Assembly (NCBI RefSeq): GCF_014982725.1
Contig: NZ_JADCJZ010000002.1
Span: 372,001 to 436,000, forward strand
Reading direction: 5' to 3'
Length of the DNA stretch: 64,000 nucleotides
DNA from: Thermophilibacter gallinarum
GTDB lineage: Bacteria; Actinomycetota; Coriobacteriia; Coriobacteriales; Atopobiaceae
Part shown: positions 33,271-41,112 of the stretch, in pieces
Numbering within the stretch: position 1 is the first letter of the stretch
Layout of the letters: every line of letters begins with the position of its first letter
Position numbers and translations under genes: made by a program
Notes under the pieces: model-generated
The model's input: only the letters and a program-made list of their open reading frames with translations
What the model was told of the DNA's origin: nothing
Database searches by the model: none

Positions 33271-33354
33271 CTGTGTCCCTCCTTTCGTGTGTCTTAGGTA
33301 AGACTTCCCTATCGTGCGCGACTGGCTGTCGCGCACCAAGAACCCTGTGGTCGC

Positions 33355-33837
33355 TTACGAGAAAAGCTTGTTGACGTCCTCGACCGGCGTGCTCGGGACA
33401 CGCCTGATCTCCAGCTCGACCCCCCTCTCCTGAAGCTCGCGGAAGGCGGCGACATCCTCGTCGCTCACTGCGACCGAAGTGGCGACCTGCCGCTTTCCCT
33501 CTGCCATGTGCATGTTGCCAATGTTGACCTTCTTGATGGGCACGCCGCCCTTGACGAGCGTGAGCACATCTTCAGGGTTCTCACAGATGATGAAGATCTT
33601 CTGCTTCGGCGAGGCCTTGCCGATGATCTCGATGGTGTGCTGGAGCGAGAAGAACCTGGTGGCGACGCCGGTGGGGGCGGCCATCTTCATGAGGTTCTGA
33701 CGCATGGTGTTGGTGGAGACCTCGTCGTTGGCAACGAGGATCAGGTTGGCGCCGATCGTGGAGTTCCACTGGGTGGCAACCTGACCGTGGATGAGACGGT
33801 TGTCGATGCGGGTGAGAAGAATGTTGGGCTCTGCCAT
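33355..33837 (-). CDS. PTS mannose-family EIIB (PTS-3)
   Basis: 160 residues from ATG 33837 with GAAAGGG upstream. H17 in TRIDNRLIHGQVATQW is the phosphohistidine. Closest in pattern to AgaB/galactosamine-type EIIBs (NTMRQNLMKMAAP). It lies directly downstream of the YajC-like gene and is followed by IIC after 84 bases. Confidence 0.94.
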   Translation of the reverse strand: MAEPNILLTRIDNRLIHGQVATQWNSTIGANLILVANDEVSTNTMRQNLMKMAAPTGVATRFFSLQHTIEIIGKASPKQKIFIICENPEDVLTLVKGGVPIKKVNIGNMHMAEGKRQVATSVAVSDEDVAAFRELQERGVELEIRRVPSTPVEDVNKLFS

Positions 33838-33903
33838 CTTTATCCCTTTCTCTTGCTGCCGAGTCTTCAAACGTGAGGGGCAGGGCCCGCTCACGGAACT
33901 GCC

Positions 33904-34188
33904 CTAGTCGATCTGCTGGATCGCGTAGCGCGAGACGTCGAGGGTGGCGCCGGAGCGGACCTTCACCGCCACGCGGTCACCGTCGACCTCCTTGACGGTG
34001 CCGAAGATGCCGCCGCCGAACATGACCTCCTGCCCGGGCGCGAGCTCCTTGTGCACCTTCTCGAAGTACTGGCGCTTCTTGCGCATCTTCACGTACGACC
34101 AGACGGTGAAGACCACGCCCATGAGGACGAGGAAGACGAGAAGGACGACGGAGGACGCCAGGACGTTGTCGAGGAAGTTCTCCGGCAT
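33904..34188 (-). CDS. YajC-like single-helix membrane protein in the PTS-3 operon
   Basis: 94 residues. One N-terminal transmembrane helix (about 11-32, SSVVLLVFLVLMGVVFTVW), a basic segment KMRKKRQYFEKVHKEL, then the small beta-barrel part of YajC (LAPGQEVMFGGGIFGTVKEVDGDRVAVKVRSGA). YajC associates with SecDF, but here it overlaps the IIA start by one base and is embedded between IIA and IIB. From memory, a YajC-like gene also lies beside the hyaluronan-linked mannose-type PTS of Streptococcus pneumoniae, which suggests a specialised role with the transporter. Confidence 0.85.
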   Translation of the reverse strand: MPENFLDNVLASSVVLLVFLVLMGVVFTVWSYVKMRKKRQYFEKVHKELAPGQEVMFGGGIFGTVKEVDGDRVAVKVRSGATLDVSRYAIQQID

Positions 34189-34622
34189 TAGATACCGTCA
34201 CCGTCCTCGGGCTCGTCCGCGGCCGAGGTCTCGAGGACCGGGGCGTCGATGCCCATGCGGCCGATCTCGACGGCGGTCTGGCAGATCTCCTCGGCGGTGG
34301 TGGAGTCGGTGCGCAGGGACATGCACTCGAGCAGCATCGGGAGGTTGACGCCCGTGACCACGCGGACGCCGGGGATGGTGGCGCCGGCCATCATGGACTG
34401 GTTGAACGGGGTGCCGCCCATGAGGTCGCAGAACACGACGACCTCGCCGCACTTCTCGGCCATCTCCGCAATGGCGCCGGAGATCTTGGCGGGGTACTCG
34501 CCCGCCTCCTCCTCGAGGAAGGTGACGACGGCGAAGTCCTGCTGCGGGCCTCCCACCATCTCGAGAGCTGCACCAACGCCCTCAGCGAAGATGCCGTGAC
34601 CCGTGAGGATGCATCCGACCAT
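34188..34622 (-). CDS. PTS mannose-family EIIA (PTS-3)
   Basis: 144 residues; start ATG 34622 with AAAGGAG upstream. H9 in ILTGHGIFAEGVGAAL is the phosphate acceptor and FCDLMGGTPFNQSMM the second signature. The C-terminus is acidic. First gene of the PTS-3 operon (IIA-YajC-IIB-IIC-IID-gntR-agaS-nagA). Confidence 0.94.
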   Translation of the reverse strand: MVGCILTGHGIFAEGVGAALEMVGGPQQDFAVVTFLEEEAGEYPAKISGAIAEMAEKCGEVVVFCDLMGGTPFNQSMMAGATIPGVRVVTGVNLPMLLECMSLRTDSTTAEEICQTAVEIGRMGIDAPVLETSAADEPEDGDGI

Positions 34623-35122
34623 TGCGCGCTCCTTTGTTGTTCAGGCTGTCTCAGTTAACTGGTTACTACCATAAGCCTTGCTAACCCACTTTACCCGACT
34701 TCCGTCACTTTCCCTCCACTATTTCTGCAAATGGACGAGAAGGGCCGTTTACCCGTATTTCGCTACCGTTCACGGTATCACATGCTATTTAGCTGGTATT
34801 TTTCAATGTGATTAGGATTAGATTTCGCTGTTTCTGACTCATTTTGCGCTCGTTTCGCTTTGTTCTCCTTGCGTTTCTTCTCCTCATTTTTTTCAGCTAC
34901 TGGTATTTTTTGCTGGGTACCTTGTGTAGGCCACAAGTTGATTAACAGCGGTTTGTTCGAACGCCTGTTTTCGACCAGCTCTCCCCTTTCCCGGGACGCC
35001 GAAGGGCCCACAAGAAAACGCAAGCAATCGAAACCTCGTGCCAGTTCGCCCATTCCTGAGCCCGTCCCATGCCCTCAGGCGATAAGATGCAGGGAGCACC
35101 TTCCCTAGCAAAGGAGACGTAC
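34623..35122. promoter_or_regulatory. 500-base AT-rich divergent promoter region, PTS-3 / lacC
   Basis: No gene fits here. The PTS-3 side contains AACTGGTTACTACCATAAG (34657-34675), similar to the motif in front of the SDR gene (60725). Two copies of CTGGTATTTTT (34793-34803 and 34900-34910) lie 107 bases apart, and CGTTTCGCTTTGTTC (34850-34864) resembles DeoR-type sites. On the lacC side TAAGAT (35083-35088) may be a -10 box; AAAGGAGACG (35109-35118) is the ribosome site. Confidence 0.55.
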
Positions 35123-36058
35123 ATGATCGCCACCGTCACGCTCAACACCTCCATCGACAAGGCCTACCAGCTGGCATGCCCGCTCGTCGACGGCACGGTC
35201 ATGCGTGTGGAGAACTGCATAGACAACGCCGGCGGCAAGGGCCTGAACGCCGCGCGCGCCGTGGCCACCTGCGGCGAGCGCGTCGTCGCCACGGGCTTCG
35301 CCGGCGGCAACAACGGCCGCCTGCTCTGCGAGCTGCTCGACGCCGACGGCATCGAGCACGACTTCGTGCACATCAAGAGCGAGACCCGCTGCTGCGTAAA
35401 CGTCCTCGAGCCCGACGGGCGCTCCACCGAGTTCCTCGAGCCGGGCCGCCCCGTGAGCGGCGAGGAGGTCGCCGCCGTGCGCGCGAAGGTCGCCGAGATT
35501 GCGGCCGCCGCCGACGTCGTCACCTTCAACGGCAGCGTCCCCGCGGGCGCTGGCGCGAACATCTACCGCGAGCTCGTGGGCGCGGTCCGCGCCGCCGGCA
35601 AGCCGGCCATCCTCGACACCTCCGGCACGCTGCTCGTCAACAGCCTCGAGGCCCGTCCGACCATGATCAAGCCCAACACCGACGAGATCCAGGCCATCCT
35701 CGGCCGCAAGCCCGAGTCCCTCGACGAGATCATCGCCGCCGCGCGCGAGGTGCACGAGAAGTGCGGTATCGAGCGCGTGGTGGTCTCGCTCGGCGGGGAC
35801 GGCGCGGTCATGGCCTGTGCCGAGGGTGTCTTCCGCGGCCGCGCGCCCAAGATCGAGGTCGTGAACCCCGTGGGCTCCGGCGACACGATGGTGGGCGCCT
35901 TCGCGGTGGCCATGGCACGCGGCATGGCCCTCGAGGACCAGCTCGCCTATGCCATGAGCTGCGCAAGCGCGAACTGCCTCTCCGCGAGCACCGGCCACTT
36001 CGACATGGAGGTCGCCGAGGGGCTGCGTGCCGGCACGTCGGTTGAGAAGGTCGCGTAG
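35123..36058 (+). CDS. lacC: Tagatose-6-phosphate kinase / PfkB family hexose kinase
   Basis: 311 residues from ATG 35123 with AAAGGAG upstream. PfkB fold: VTLNTSIDKAYQL (sugar site), DNAGGKGLNAARAVA (GGKG), TMIKPNTDEIQAIL and the catalytic PVGSGDTMVGAFAVA with the active-site Asp in GSGD. It phosphorylates tagatose-6-P to tagatose-1,6-bisphosphate. A 1-phosphofructokinase cannot be excluded by sequence, but a separate fruK is at 41113 and lacAB/agaS are close, so LacC is preferred. Confidence 0.88.
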   Translation: MIATVTLNTSIDKAYQLACPLVDGTVMRVENCIDNAGGKGLNAARAVATCGERVVATGFAGGNNGRLLCELLDADGIEHDFVHIKSETRCCVNVLEPDGRSTEFLEPGRPVSGEEVAAVRAKVAEIAAAADVVTFNGSVPAGAGANIYRELVGAVRAAGKPAILDTSGTLLVNSLEARPTMIKPNTDEIQAILGRKPESLDEIIAAAREVHEKCGIERVVVSLGGDGAVMACAEGVFRGRAPKIEVVNPVGSGDTMVGAFAVAMARGMALEDQLAYAMSCASANCLSASTGHFDMEVAEGLRAGTSVEKVA

Positions 36059-36097
36059 CGGCACGGCCCCCGAGCACCGGAGTCCTTCTCGCCGCGC

Positions 36098-36208
36098 GGG
36101 TTAGTTATTCGCGCACGCCCCCGTCCGCGGCGACGTTTTGGTTAGAAAGAGCGGCGCGTCCCCCTCCGAGCGAGCGTTTCGAGGGGGACGCGCCGCTGTT
36201 CTTAACCC
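36098..36208. repeat. Three-unit repeat element, family C copy 2
   Basis: Forward units at 36098 (GGGTTAGTTATTCGC) and 36139 (TGGTTAGAAAGAGC) and an inverted unit at 36181-36208, all 28 bases, with starts 41 and 42 apart exactly as in 17029-17139. The inner stem core is GCGGCGCGTCCCCCTC on both arms, changed together relative to copy 1. The fourth unit is absent. It lies between convergent lacC and mutarotase genes and may end both transcripts. Confidence 0.88.
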
Positions 36209-36228
36209 GGAGACGAGAGGGACCCGGC

Positions 36229-37116
36229 CTAGAGAACCGTCACCGTGAAGGCGTAGGACTTCGTCTTACCGGGCTCGGCGACCTGGATGTTGCGCTTGTG
36301 CTCGAAGACGTCGTCCTCGTCGTTGCAGGTGGAGAGGCCCACCCACGGCTCGAGCGCGACGAAGGGGCCGTCGTTGGCCGAGGACCAGACGATGAGGTAC
36401 GGGAAGTCCCCGAAGGCGAGCTCCACGCCTTTCTCGCTGTTGCGCGAGCGCAGGCTCACCCGACGCGACACCAGCTCGTCGAGGATCTGGGCGTCCTTGT
36501 GGAAGAGCTCGTGCGCGAGCGGCATCACGTTGGTGCCCTCGAGCACGGGGTGACGGACGTCGATGTCGATCAGGCCGGTCTCCGTGACGGGCTCGGGTGC
36601 GGTGCAGGTCTCCTCGCGCTCGAACTCGAGATAGCAGTCGTCGTAGGCGTCGCCGTCCACGAAGGGGCAGCGGAAGCCGGGGTGCCCGCCCACCTGGAAG
36701 GGCATGGGGCGGTCTCCGTCGTTGGTGACCTCGTAGGTGACCGTCAGCGTGGGGCCGCTCACCTCGTAGCGGCTGCGCAGCGTGAAGGGGTAGGGATAGC
36801 CGGCGAGGGTCTCCTCGTCGCTTCCGAAGACGAAGGTCGCGCTGGTCTCGTCCGAGCGCTCGAGCTCCCACTCGCGCTTGCGCACCAGGCCGTGGCGAGG
36901 CATGGCGAGCTCGCTGCCGTCCTGGGTGCGCGCGCGGTCGTCGCGGATGCTGCCGCAGATCGGGAACAGGATCGGGGCCTGGCCGCCCCAGTAGGTCGCA
37001 TCCCCCTGCCAGAGGTACTCCGTCCCCTCCGCGTCCGCGACGGACGTAAGCGTGCCGCCGAGGCTGGTGAGGCCCACCTTGATTGCCTCGGTCGAGATCG
37101 TGCAGGTCTGGCTCAT
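36229..37116 (-). CDS. Aldose 1-epimerase family protein (LacX/GalM-like)
   Basis: 295 residues from ATG 37116 with GGGAGG upstream. Cytoplasmic beta-sandwich: TSLGGTLTSVADAEGTEYLWQGD, APILFPICGSIRDDR, MPRHGLVRKREWEL, PMPFQVGGHPGFRCPF (histidine of the active site) and a glutamate in VALEPWVGLST. It belongs to the LacX/YihR branch found in lac and amino-sugar operons and interconverts anomers of hexoses or hexose phosphates. It is the last gene of a DeoR-HAD-epimerase operon. Confidence 0.9.
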   Translation of the reverse strand: MSQTCTISTEAIKVGLTSLGGTLTSVADAEGTEYLWQGDATYWGGQAPILFPICGSIRDDRARTQDGSELAMPRHGLVRKREWELERSDETSATFVFGSDEETLAGYPYPFTLRSRYEVSGPTLTVTYEVTNDGDRPMPFQVGGHPGFRCPFVDGDAYDDCYLEFEREETCTAPEPVTETGLIDIDVRHPVLEGTNVMPLAHELFHKDAQILDELVSRRVSLRSRNSEKGVELAFGDFPYLIVWSSANDGPFVALEPWVGLSTCNDEDDVFEHKRNIQVAEPGKTKSYAFTVTVL

Positions 37117-37148
37117 GGTTCCTCCCGTTTCTCTCTGTCCCGCCCCCC

Positions 37149-37964
37149 TCACACGGAGAACGGCCACTCCCCCGCCGCAAGCGCCTCGATCGCCGAGGCG
37201 ACGGCATCGTCCTCACACGCCCCGATGTGCCAGCGCGCCGTCGTGGCAGCGCGGGGCGTGGCGCCGGCGACGGCCACCGAGTTGGGGACCGCCTCGAACA
37301 TGGGCAGGTCGTTGTCAGCGTCGCCGAAGACCACGACCTCGTCCAGGCCGATCCCCAGGCGCTCCGCGAGCCACGCGACCGCCGTCCCCTTGTTCCAGCC
37401 GCGGGGCATGATGTTGGAGTAGGTCGGCATCGCGCGGTCCACGTCGAGGGCGACCACCTCCGCGTTCAGCCGTTCCACCAGCTCCGCCATGGCGCCCTCG
37501 TCGGCGCCCGAGAAGGCGTTCGCCTTCACCACGTCGAAGTCCGGCAGACGGCCCAGCTCGACGCACCTCTCGCCGTAGACGGGGAATGCGCGGGTGAGGT
37601 CCTCGCGCGTCCCGGCCACCAGCAGCGGCGTCGAGTCGTCGAAGCACACGAGACCTGCGGCGGGCGTCTCCGCGGCGATGGCGCGCACGCGCTCCAGCGC
37701 GGCGGCGGGGAGCGTCTGCTCCATGACCTTCTCGCCGTGCAGGTAGATCTGCATGCCGTTGGTTGCGAGCGCGGTGGCGCAGCAGGCGGCGTCCCCGCCG
37801 AAGAAGCCCGGGACCCACGCATAGCCGCGGCCGCTCGCGGGGCCAACGACCAGGCCGGCGTCCAGCGCGGCGTGGAACGCCGCGACCGTGCGCGCCGAGA
37901 CGACCCGCTCGCCGCGCGGGAGGATCGTGCCGTCTATGTCGGTGAGGACGAGCTTTGCCTTCAT
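37149..37964 (-). CDS. HAD superfamily Cof-type phosphatase
   Basis: 271 residues from ATG 37964 with AAGGAGGG upstream. Motif I VLTDIDGT (nucleophile Asp), motif II VGPASGRGYAW, motif III lysine in GWNKGTAV and motif IV VVFGDADNDLPMFE are all present; the C2 cap lies between (about 85-195). Such enzymes dephosphorylate sugar phosphates or flavins; the exact substrate is unknown. It is between the DeoR regulator and the mutarotase, with 19- and 32-base gaps. Confidence 0.92.
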   Translation of the reverse strand: MKAKLVLTDIDGTILPRGERVVSARTVAAFHAALDAGLVVGPASGRGYAWVPGFFGGDAACCATALATNGMQIYLHGEKVMEQTLPAAALERVRAIAAETPAAGLVCFDDSTPLLVAGTREDLTRAFPVYGERCVELGRLPDFDVVKANAFSGADEGAMAELVERLNAEVVALDVDRAMPTYSNIMPRGWNKGTAVAWLAERLGIGLDEVVVFGDADNDLPMFEAVPNSVAVAGATPRAATTARWHIGACEDDAVASAIEALAAGEWPFSV

Positions 37965-37983
37965 GGGCCCTCCTTGCATGTCT

Positions 37984-38754
37984 CTAGTATATGATGCGGC
38001 AGCCCAGCTCCTCGCCGTCGACGCGGACGGCCTGGCCGGGGTCCGCGTCGGTGATGAGCGCCTCCGCATCGGCGAGCGTACCGAACCACAGAAGCCCCGG
38101 CGCTCCGACCTTCGAGGAGTCGAAGAGCACGAAGGTGCGCTCGGCGCAGGTGAGAAACGCCCGCTTGAGCTCGGCCATGTCCTGGTTGTTGGTCATGAGG
38201 CCGCGTCCGGGGACATAGGAGGTCGGCGAGACGAACGCCTTGTCGGGATGGAGCACCTCGAGGGCGCGCAGCGCGAGCGGGCCCGCCGTGTAGCGGTGAC
38301 CCTTGCGCAGGCTGCCGCCGAGCATGATGACGTCGAGCGACGGGGCGGAGCGGTCCACGTAGTCCGCGATGGTGAAGTCGTCGGTCACGATGGTGACGCC
38401 CGAGCGCCCGGAGATGGCGCGCACGAACTCGAGCGCCGTGGTCCCGGAGTCCACGAGCACGGAGTCGCCGTCCTCCACGAGGGGTGCCGCGAGCCGGGCG
38501 ATCGCGCGCTTGGCCTCGACGTTCACGTTTATGCGCCGCTCCTGGACGGAGACCGTGAGGGTCTTGGAGAGCGAGACGGCACCGCCGTGCGTGCGGCGGA
38601 GCTTGCCGTCGCGCGCCAGGGCGTCGAGATCGGCGCGGGCGGTCACACGACTGACGCCGAAGGCCTCGGCGAGCTGGGTGACCTGCACGGACGTGGCACG
38701 GTCGAGCATGGAGAGTATCGCGGAACGGCGCTCCTCCGAGGACATGTCGGACAT
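37984..38754 (-). CDS. DeoR family regulator (HAD/epimerase operon)
   Basis: 256 residues from ATG 38754; a second ATG at 38745 is an alternative. Winged helix EERRSAILSMLDRATSVQVTQL, FGVSRVTARADLDALARDGKLRRTHGGA; sensor SVLVDSGTTALEFVRAI, GGSLRKGHRYTAGPLA and FVLFDSSKVGAPG. It is similar to the regulator at 40200, both having R-ADLD in the recognition helix. Controlled genes are probably its own operon and possibly the divergent aldolase. Confidence 0.9.
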   Translation of the reverse strand: MSDMSSEERRSAILSMLDRATSVQVTQLAEAFGVSRVTARADLDALARDGKLRRTHGGAVSLSKTLTVSVQERRINVNVEAKRAIARLAAPLVEDGDSVLVDSGTTALEFVRAISGRSGVTIVTDDFTIADYVDRSAPSLDVIMLGGSLRKGHRYTAGPLALRALEVLHPDKAFVSPTSYVPGRGLMTNNQDMAELKRAFLTCAERTFVLFDSSKVGAPGLLWFGTLADAEALITDADPGQAVRVDGEELGCRIIY

Positions 38755-38883
38755 GGTGCTGACCGCCCTTCTCGCGCGGCGTTTGTGTGCGAAATGTGTT
38801 TCCTTTACTTTCTTTAAGAGCAATCTAACACATTGCTTTTGCTTTCTTTTTGGCAAGTCAGAGTCCATGTGGGCGGCGGTTTT

Positions 38884-39127
38884 CGGGTTTGGGTTCGAAA
38901 TCGCCCGTCCGGCACCCGTCCCGATTGCAAACCACGAGGTCAGAGGCGCGTGCGTGATTCAGACGGTTCTGATGTCCCGAAAATCGAACCCAAACCGTTT
39001 TCGGGTTTGGGTTCGGAAAACGGGACGGCGGCGATCCCGCATTGCTTTCATTTTAGATAGTCCCAGCTAGCGAGCTTGCGCGCCGGTCCGTGACGGCGCG
39101 AGTCGCCAACGCTCGAACCCAAACCCG
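38884..39127. repeat. Repeat family D in the DeoR / aldolase divergent region
   Basis: The core CGGGTTTGGGTTCG occurs forward at 38884-38897 and 39002-39015 and inverted at 38985-38996 (12-base form) and 39114-39127. The middle inverted and forward copies are adjacent and form a hairpin with flanking TCCCG/CGGGA. The rest of the 516-base gap 38755-39270 holds pyrimidine-rich tracts (TACTTTCTTTAAG 38807-38819, GCTTTCTTTTTGG 38841-38853), GCTTTCATTTTAG (39044-39056) and a possible -10 box TACAAT (39229-39234) for the aldolase. Confidence 0.8.
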
Positions 39128-39270
39128 AAATCAGGCCCGGACGCGACGCCCTTCGTTTGCTTTCCCTTCCGCCGCACCTGTCGGACCGCCCGCGGCACAC
39201 GACGGCGCACCCCATGCGCGCGCGAACGTACAATGGCGCCATCAGCAGGTTTTGAGGAAGGGAGTTTTAG

Positions 39271-40122
39271 ATGCTCGTCACCACCAAGGAGATGCTTCTC
39301 GACGCCCAGGCCAACCACTACGCGGTTGGCGCCTTCAACATCGAGAGCCTCGAGTTCGTCATGGCCGTCCTCGCGGCCGCCGAGGAGACCAAGTCCCCGG
39401 TGATCATGCAGACCACGCCCGGCACCGTGAAGTACGCCGGCCTGGACTACTTCTACGGCATGGTCAAGGCCGCCGCCGAGCGCGCCACCGTGCCCGTGGC
39501 CCTGCACCTCGACCACGGCGACGGCTTCGACCGCTGCATGCAGGCCATGCGCACGGGCTACACCTCCGTCATGATCGACGGCTCCCACGAGACCTTCGAG
39601 GACAACATCGCCCTCACCGCCTCCGTCGCCCGCGTCGGTGCCGCCATGGGCGTGCCCGTCGAGGCCGAGCTCGGCAAGGTCGGCGGCAAGGAGGACGACG
39701 GCCCGGCCGTCGAGGGCGAGAACCCCTACACCGACCCGGAGGAGGCGCGCGAGTTCGTCGAGCGCACCGGCTGCACCTCACTCGCCATCGGCGTCGGCAC
39801 CGCGCACGGCGTCTACACCGAGACCCCGCACATCGAGCAGGACGTCGTGAAGGCCATCCGCGCCGCCGTCGACGTGCCGCTCGTGCTCCACGGCACCTCC
39901 GGTGTGCCCGACGAGCAGGTCGCCGAGGCCGTCAAGAACGGCATCTGCAAGGTCAACTACGCCACCGAGCTGCGTCAGGCCTTCATGCGCGGCTTCATGG
40001 GCTACATGGCAGAGAACCCCGGCGCCTTCGATCCCAAGAAGCCGGCCAAGCCGGGCATGGCCGAGATCACCGAGCTGGTCAAGGTCCGCATGAACAACCT
40101 CGGCTCCGTGGGCCGCGCGTAA
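39271..40122 (+). CDS. Class II fructose/tagatose-bisphosphate aldolase
   Basis: 283 residues. ALHLDHGDGFDRC holds a zinc-binding histidine and catalytic Asp, VMIDGSHETFEDNI, VEAELGKVGGKEDD (second zinc ligand region), TAHGVYTE and LVLHGTSGVPDEQV are the class II signatures. It cleaves a ketose bisphosphate to dihydroxyacetone phosphate and glyceraldehyde-3-phosphate. GatY/KbaY (tagatose) and FbaA (fructose) cannot be separated by eye; the context of lacABC and agaS favours tagatose-bisphosphate. The ribosome site AGGAAGGGAG precedes the ATG. Confidence 0.9.
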   Translation: MLVTTKEMLLDAQANHYAVGAFNIESLEFVMAVLAAAEETKSPVIMQTTPGTVKYAGLDYFYGMVKAAAERATVPVALHLDHGDGFDRCMQAMRTGYTSVMIDGSHETFEDNIALTASVARVGAAMGVPVEAELGKVGGKEDDGPAVEGENPYTDPEEAREFVERTGCTSLAIGVGTAHGVYTETPHIEQDVVKAIRAAVDVPLVLHGTSGVPDEQVAEAVKNGICKVNYATELRQAFMRGFMGYMAENPGAFDPKKPAKPGMAEITELVKVRMNNLGSVGRA

Positions 40123-40137
40123 GTCACGGATCGAGTT

Positions 40138-40159
40138 GCGAGAAGACCGGTCTTCTCGC
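40138..40159. repeat. Perfect 22-bp palindrome built from two inverted octamers
   Basis: GCGAGAAGACC (40138-40148) is followed directly by its complement. It sits between the aldolase stop and the terminator hairpin at 40165. It contains the over-represented GCGAGAAG octamer in both orientations. Confidence 0.9.
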
Positions 40160-40164
40160 CTGGC

Positions 40165-40203
40165 GGGGCGGCGTGCCTTTGGGTGCGCCGCCCCTTCTCT
40201 TAT
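40165..40203 (+). terminator. Terminator of the aldolase gene
   Basis: GGGGCGGCG (40165-40173), 12-base loop, CGCCGCCCC (40186-40194) and TTCTCTTAT. It overlaps the stop codon of the convergent DeoR gene. Confidence 0.8.
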
Positions 40204-41009
40204 GCCTCGTCTGCCAGGGCCTCTATGACCTGCACCTCGTGCTCGCCCTGGTTGCACGCCTCGAGGACCATGCCCTCCGGGTCGCGCTCCATGATCACGA
40301 CGTCAACGTCATCCGGCTTGGCGAAGCGCAGGAAGGAGCGCCCCGCACCCACCTTGCTCGAGTCCATGAGGATTATCTTGGTGCGCGCGTGCTTGAGGAA
40401 CTCCACCTTGGCGTAGGCGGTCTGGTCGAACTCGGCCAGGAAGCCGAAGCTCGGCTCGAAGCCGTCGGCGCCGAGAAACACCTGGTCGAGGTAGATGTCT
40501 GCCAGGCTCGCGCCCACGAGCGGACCATAGTAGTGTCGGTACTTGCGCGCGAGCATGCCGCCGGTGGACATGACCTCGACCTCGGGAAGGTACTGCTCGG
40601 CGTACTCCAGGATGTGGCAGGAGTTGCTCACGACGGTGACGTCGTGCTTGCTGCGCAGCGCCTTGACGAACTCCAGCGTCGTGGAACCGCTGCCCACGAG
40701 GATCATCTCGCCGTCGCTCACGCGCTCCGCCGCGCGCCGCGCGATGGCCTGCTTGGCTCGGGCGTTCTTCCGCACGCGCTCGGAGACGCGGGGGACCACG
40801 TACTCGGAGATGGGCACCGCGCCGCCGTGCGTGCGCTTGAGCCGGCCCTCCCCCTCCAGGAAGTCGAGGTCGGCGCGGGCGGTGACCGCTGAGACCCCGC
40901 ACTCCCTGCAGATGTCGGCGATCAGCACCGACGAGTGGTTCTCGAGCATCTCGATGATGCGCTGACGCCGCTCAACGGCGAGCATGCGCCCCTGGTTCTC
41001 CTGAGCCAT
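40200..41009 (-). CDS. DeoR family regulator (FruR-like)
   Basis: 269 residues from ATG 41009. A second in-frame ATG at 40985 (MLAVERRQRIIEMLENHS) is the usual family start and has AGGAG 13 bases upstream; the outer ATG is next to a 16-bp hairpin arm, so the inner start is possible. Winged helix: CRECGVSAVTARADLDFLEGEGRLKRTHGGA. Sensor: MILVGSGSTTLEFVKAL, VVSNSCHILEYAE, STGGMLARKYRHYYGPL, LMDSSKVGAG. It is the third gene of the fruA-fruK operon and is likely its repressor. Confidence 0.92.
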   Translation of the reverse strand: MAQENQGRMLAVERRQRIIEMLENHSSVLIADICRECGVSAVTARADLDFLEGEGRLKRTHGGAVPISEYVVPRVSERVRKNARAKQAIARRAAERVSDGEMILVGSGSTTLEFVKALRSKHDVTVVSNSCHILEYAEQYLPEVEVMSTGGMLARKYRHYYGPLVGASLADIYLDQVFLGADGFEPSFGFLAEFDQTAYAKVEFLKHARTKIILMDSSKVGAGRSFLRFAKPDDVDVVIMERDPEGMVLEACNQGEHEVQVIEALADEA

Positions 41010-41010
41010 G

Positions 41011-41064
41011 GAAAGCCCCCTTTCCCCGAAAAGCGTACGACGATCCGAGGGAAAGGGGGCTTTC
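41011..41064. repeat. 16-bp inverted repeat at the DeoR start
   Basis: GAAAGCCCCCTTTCCC (41011-41026) and GGGAAAGGGGGCTTTC (41049-41064) are a perfect inverted repeat with a 22-base loop. In the minus-strand message the hairpin ends one base before the outer ATG of the regulator and buries its GGGGG ribosome site. It follows fruK by 48 bases; there is no T-run. Confidence 0.8.
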
Positions 41065-41112
41065 GGAAACCTTCTTTTCTTGCAAAGCGAAAGAATCCGT
41101 CGGCGGACGGCG

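Noticed and set aside
34623-35122. RNA gene or small ORF in the AT-rich 500-base gap.
   Set aside because: Reading frames there are short, lack ribosome sites and motifs, and no tRNA-like cloverleaf could be drawn. The region is better explained as divergent promoters.
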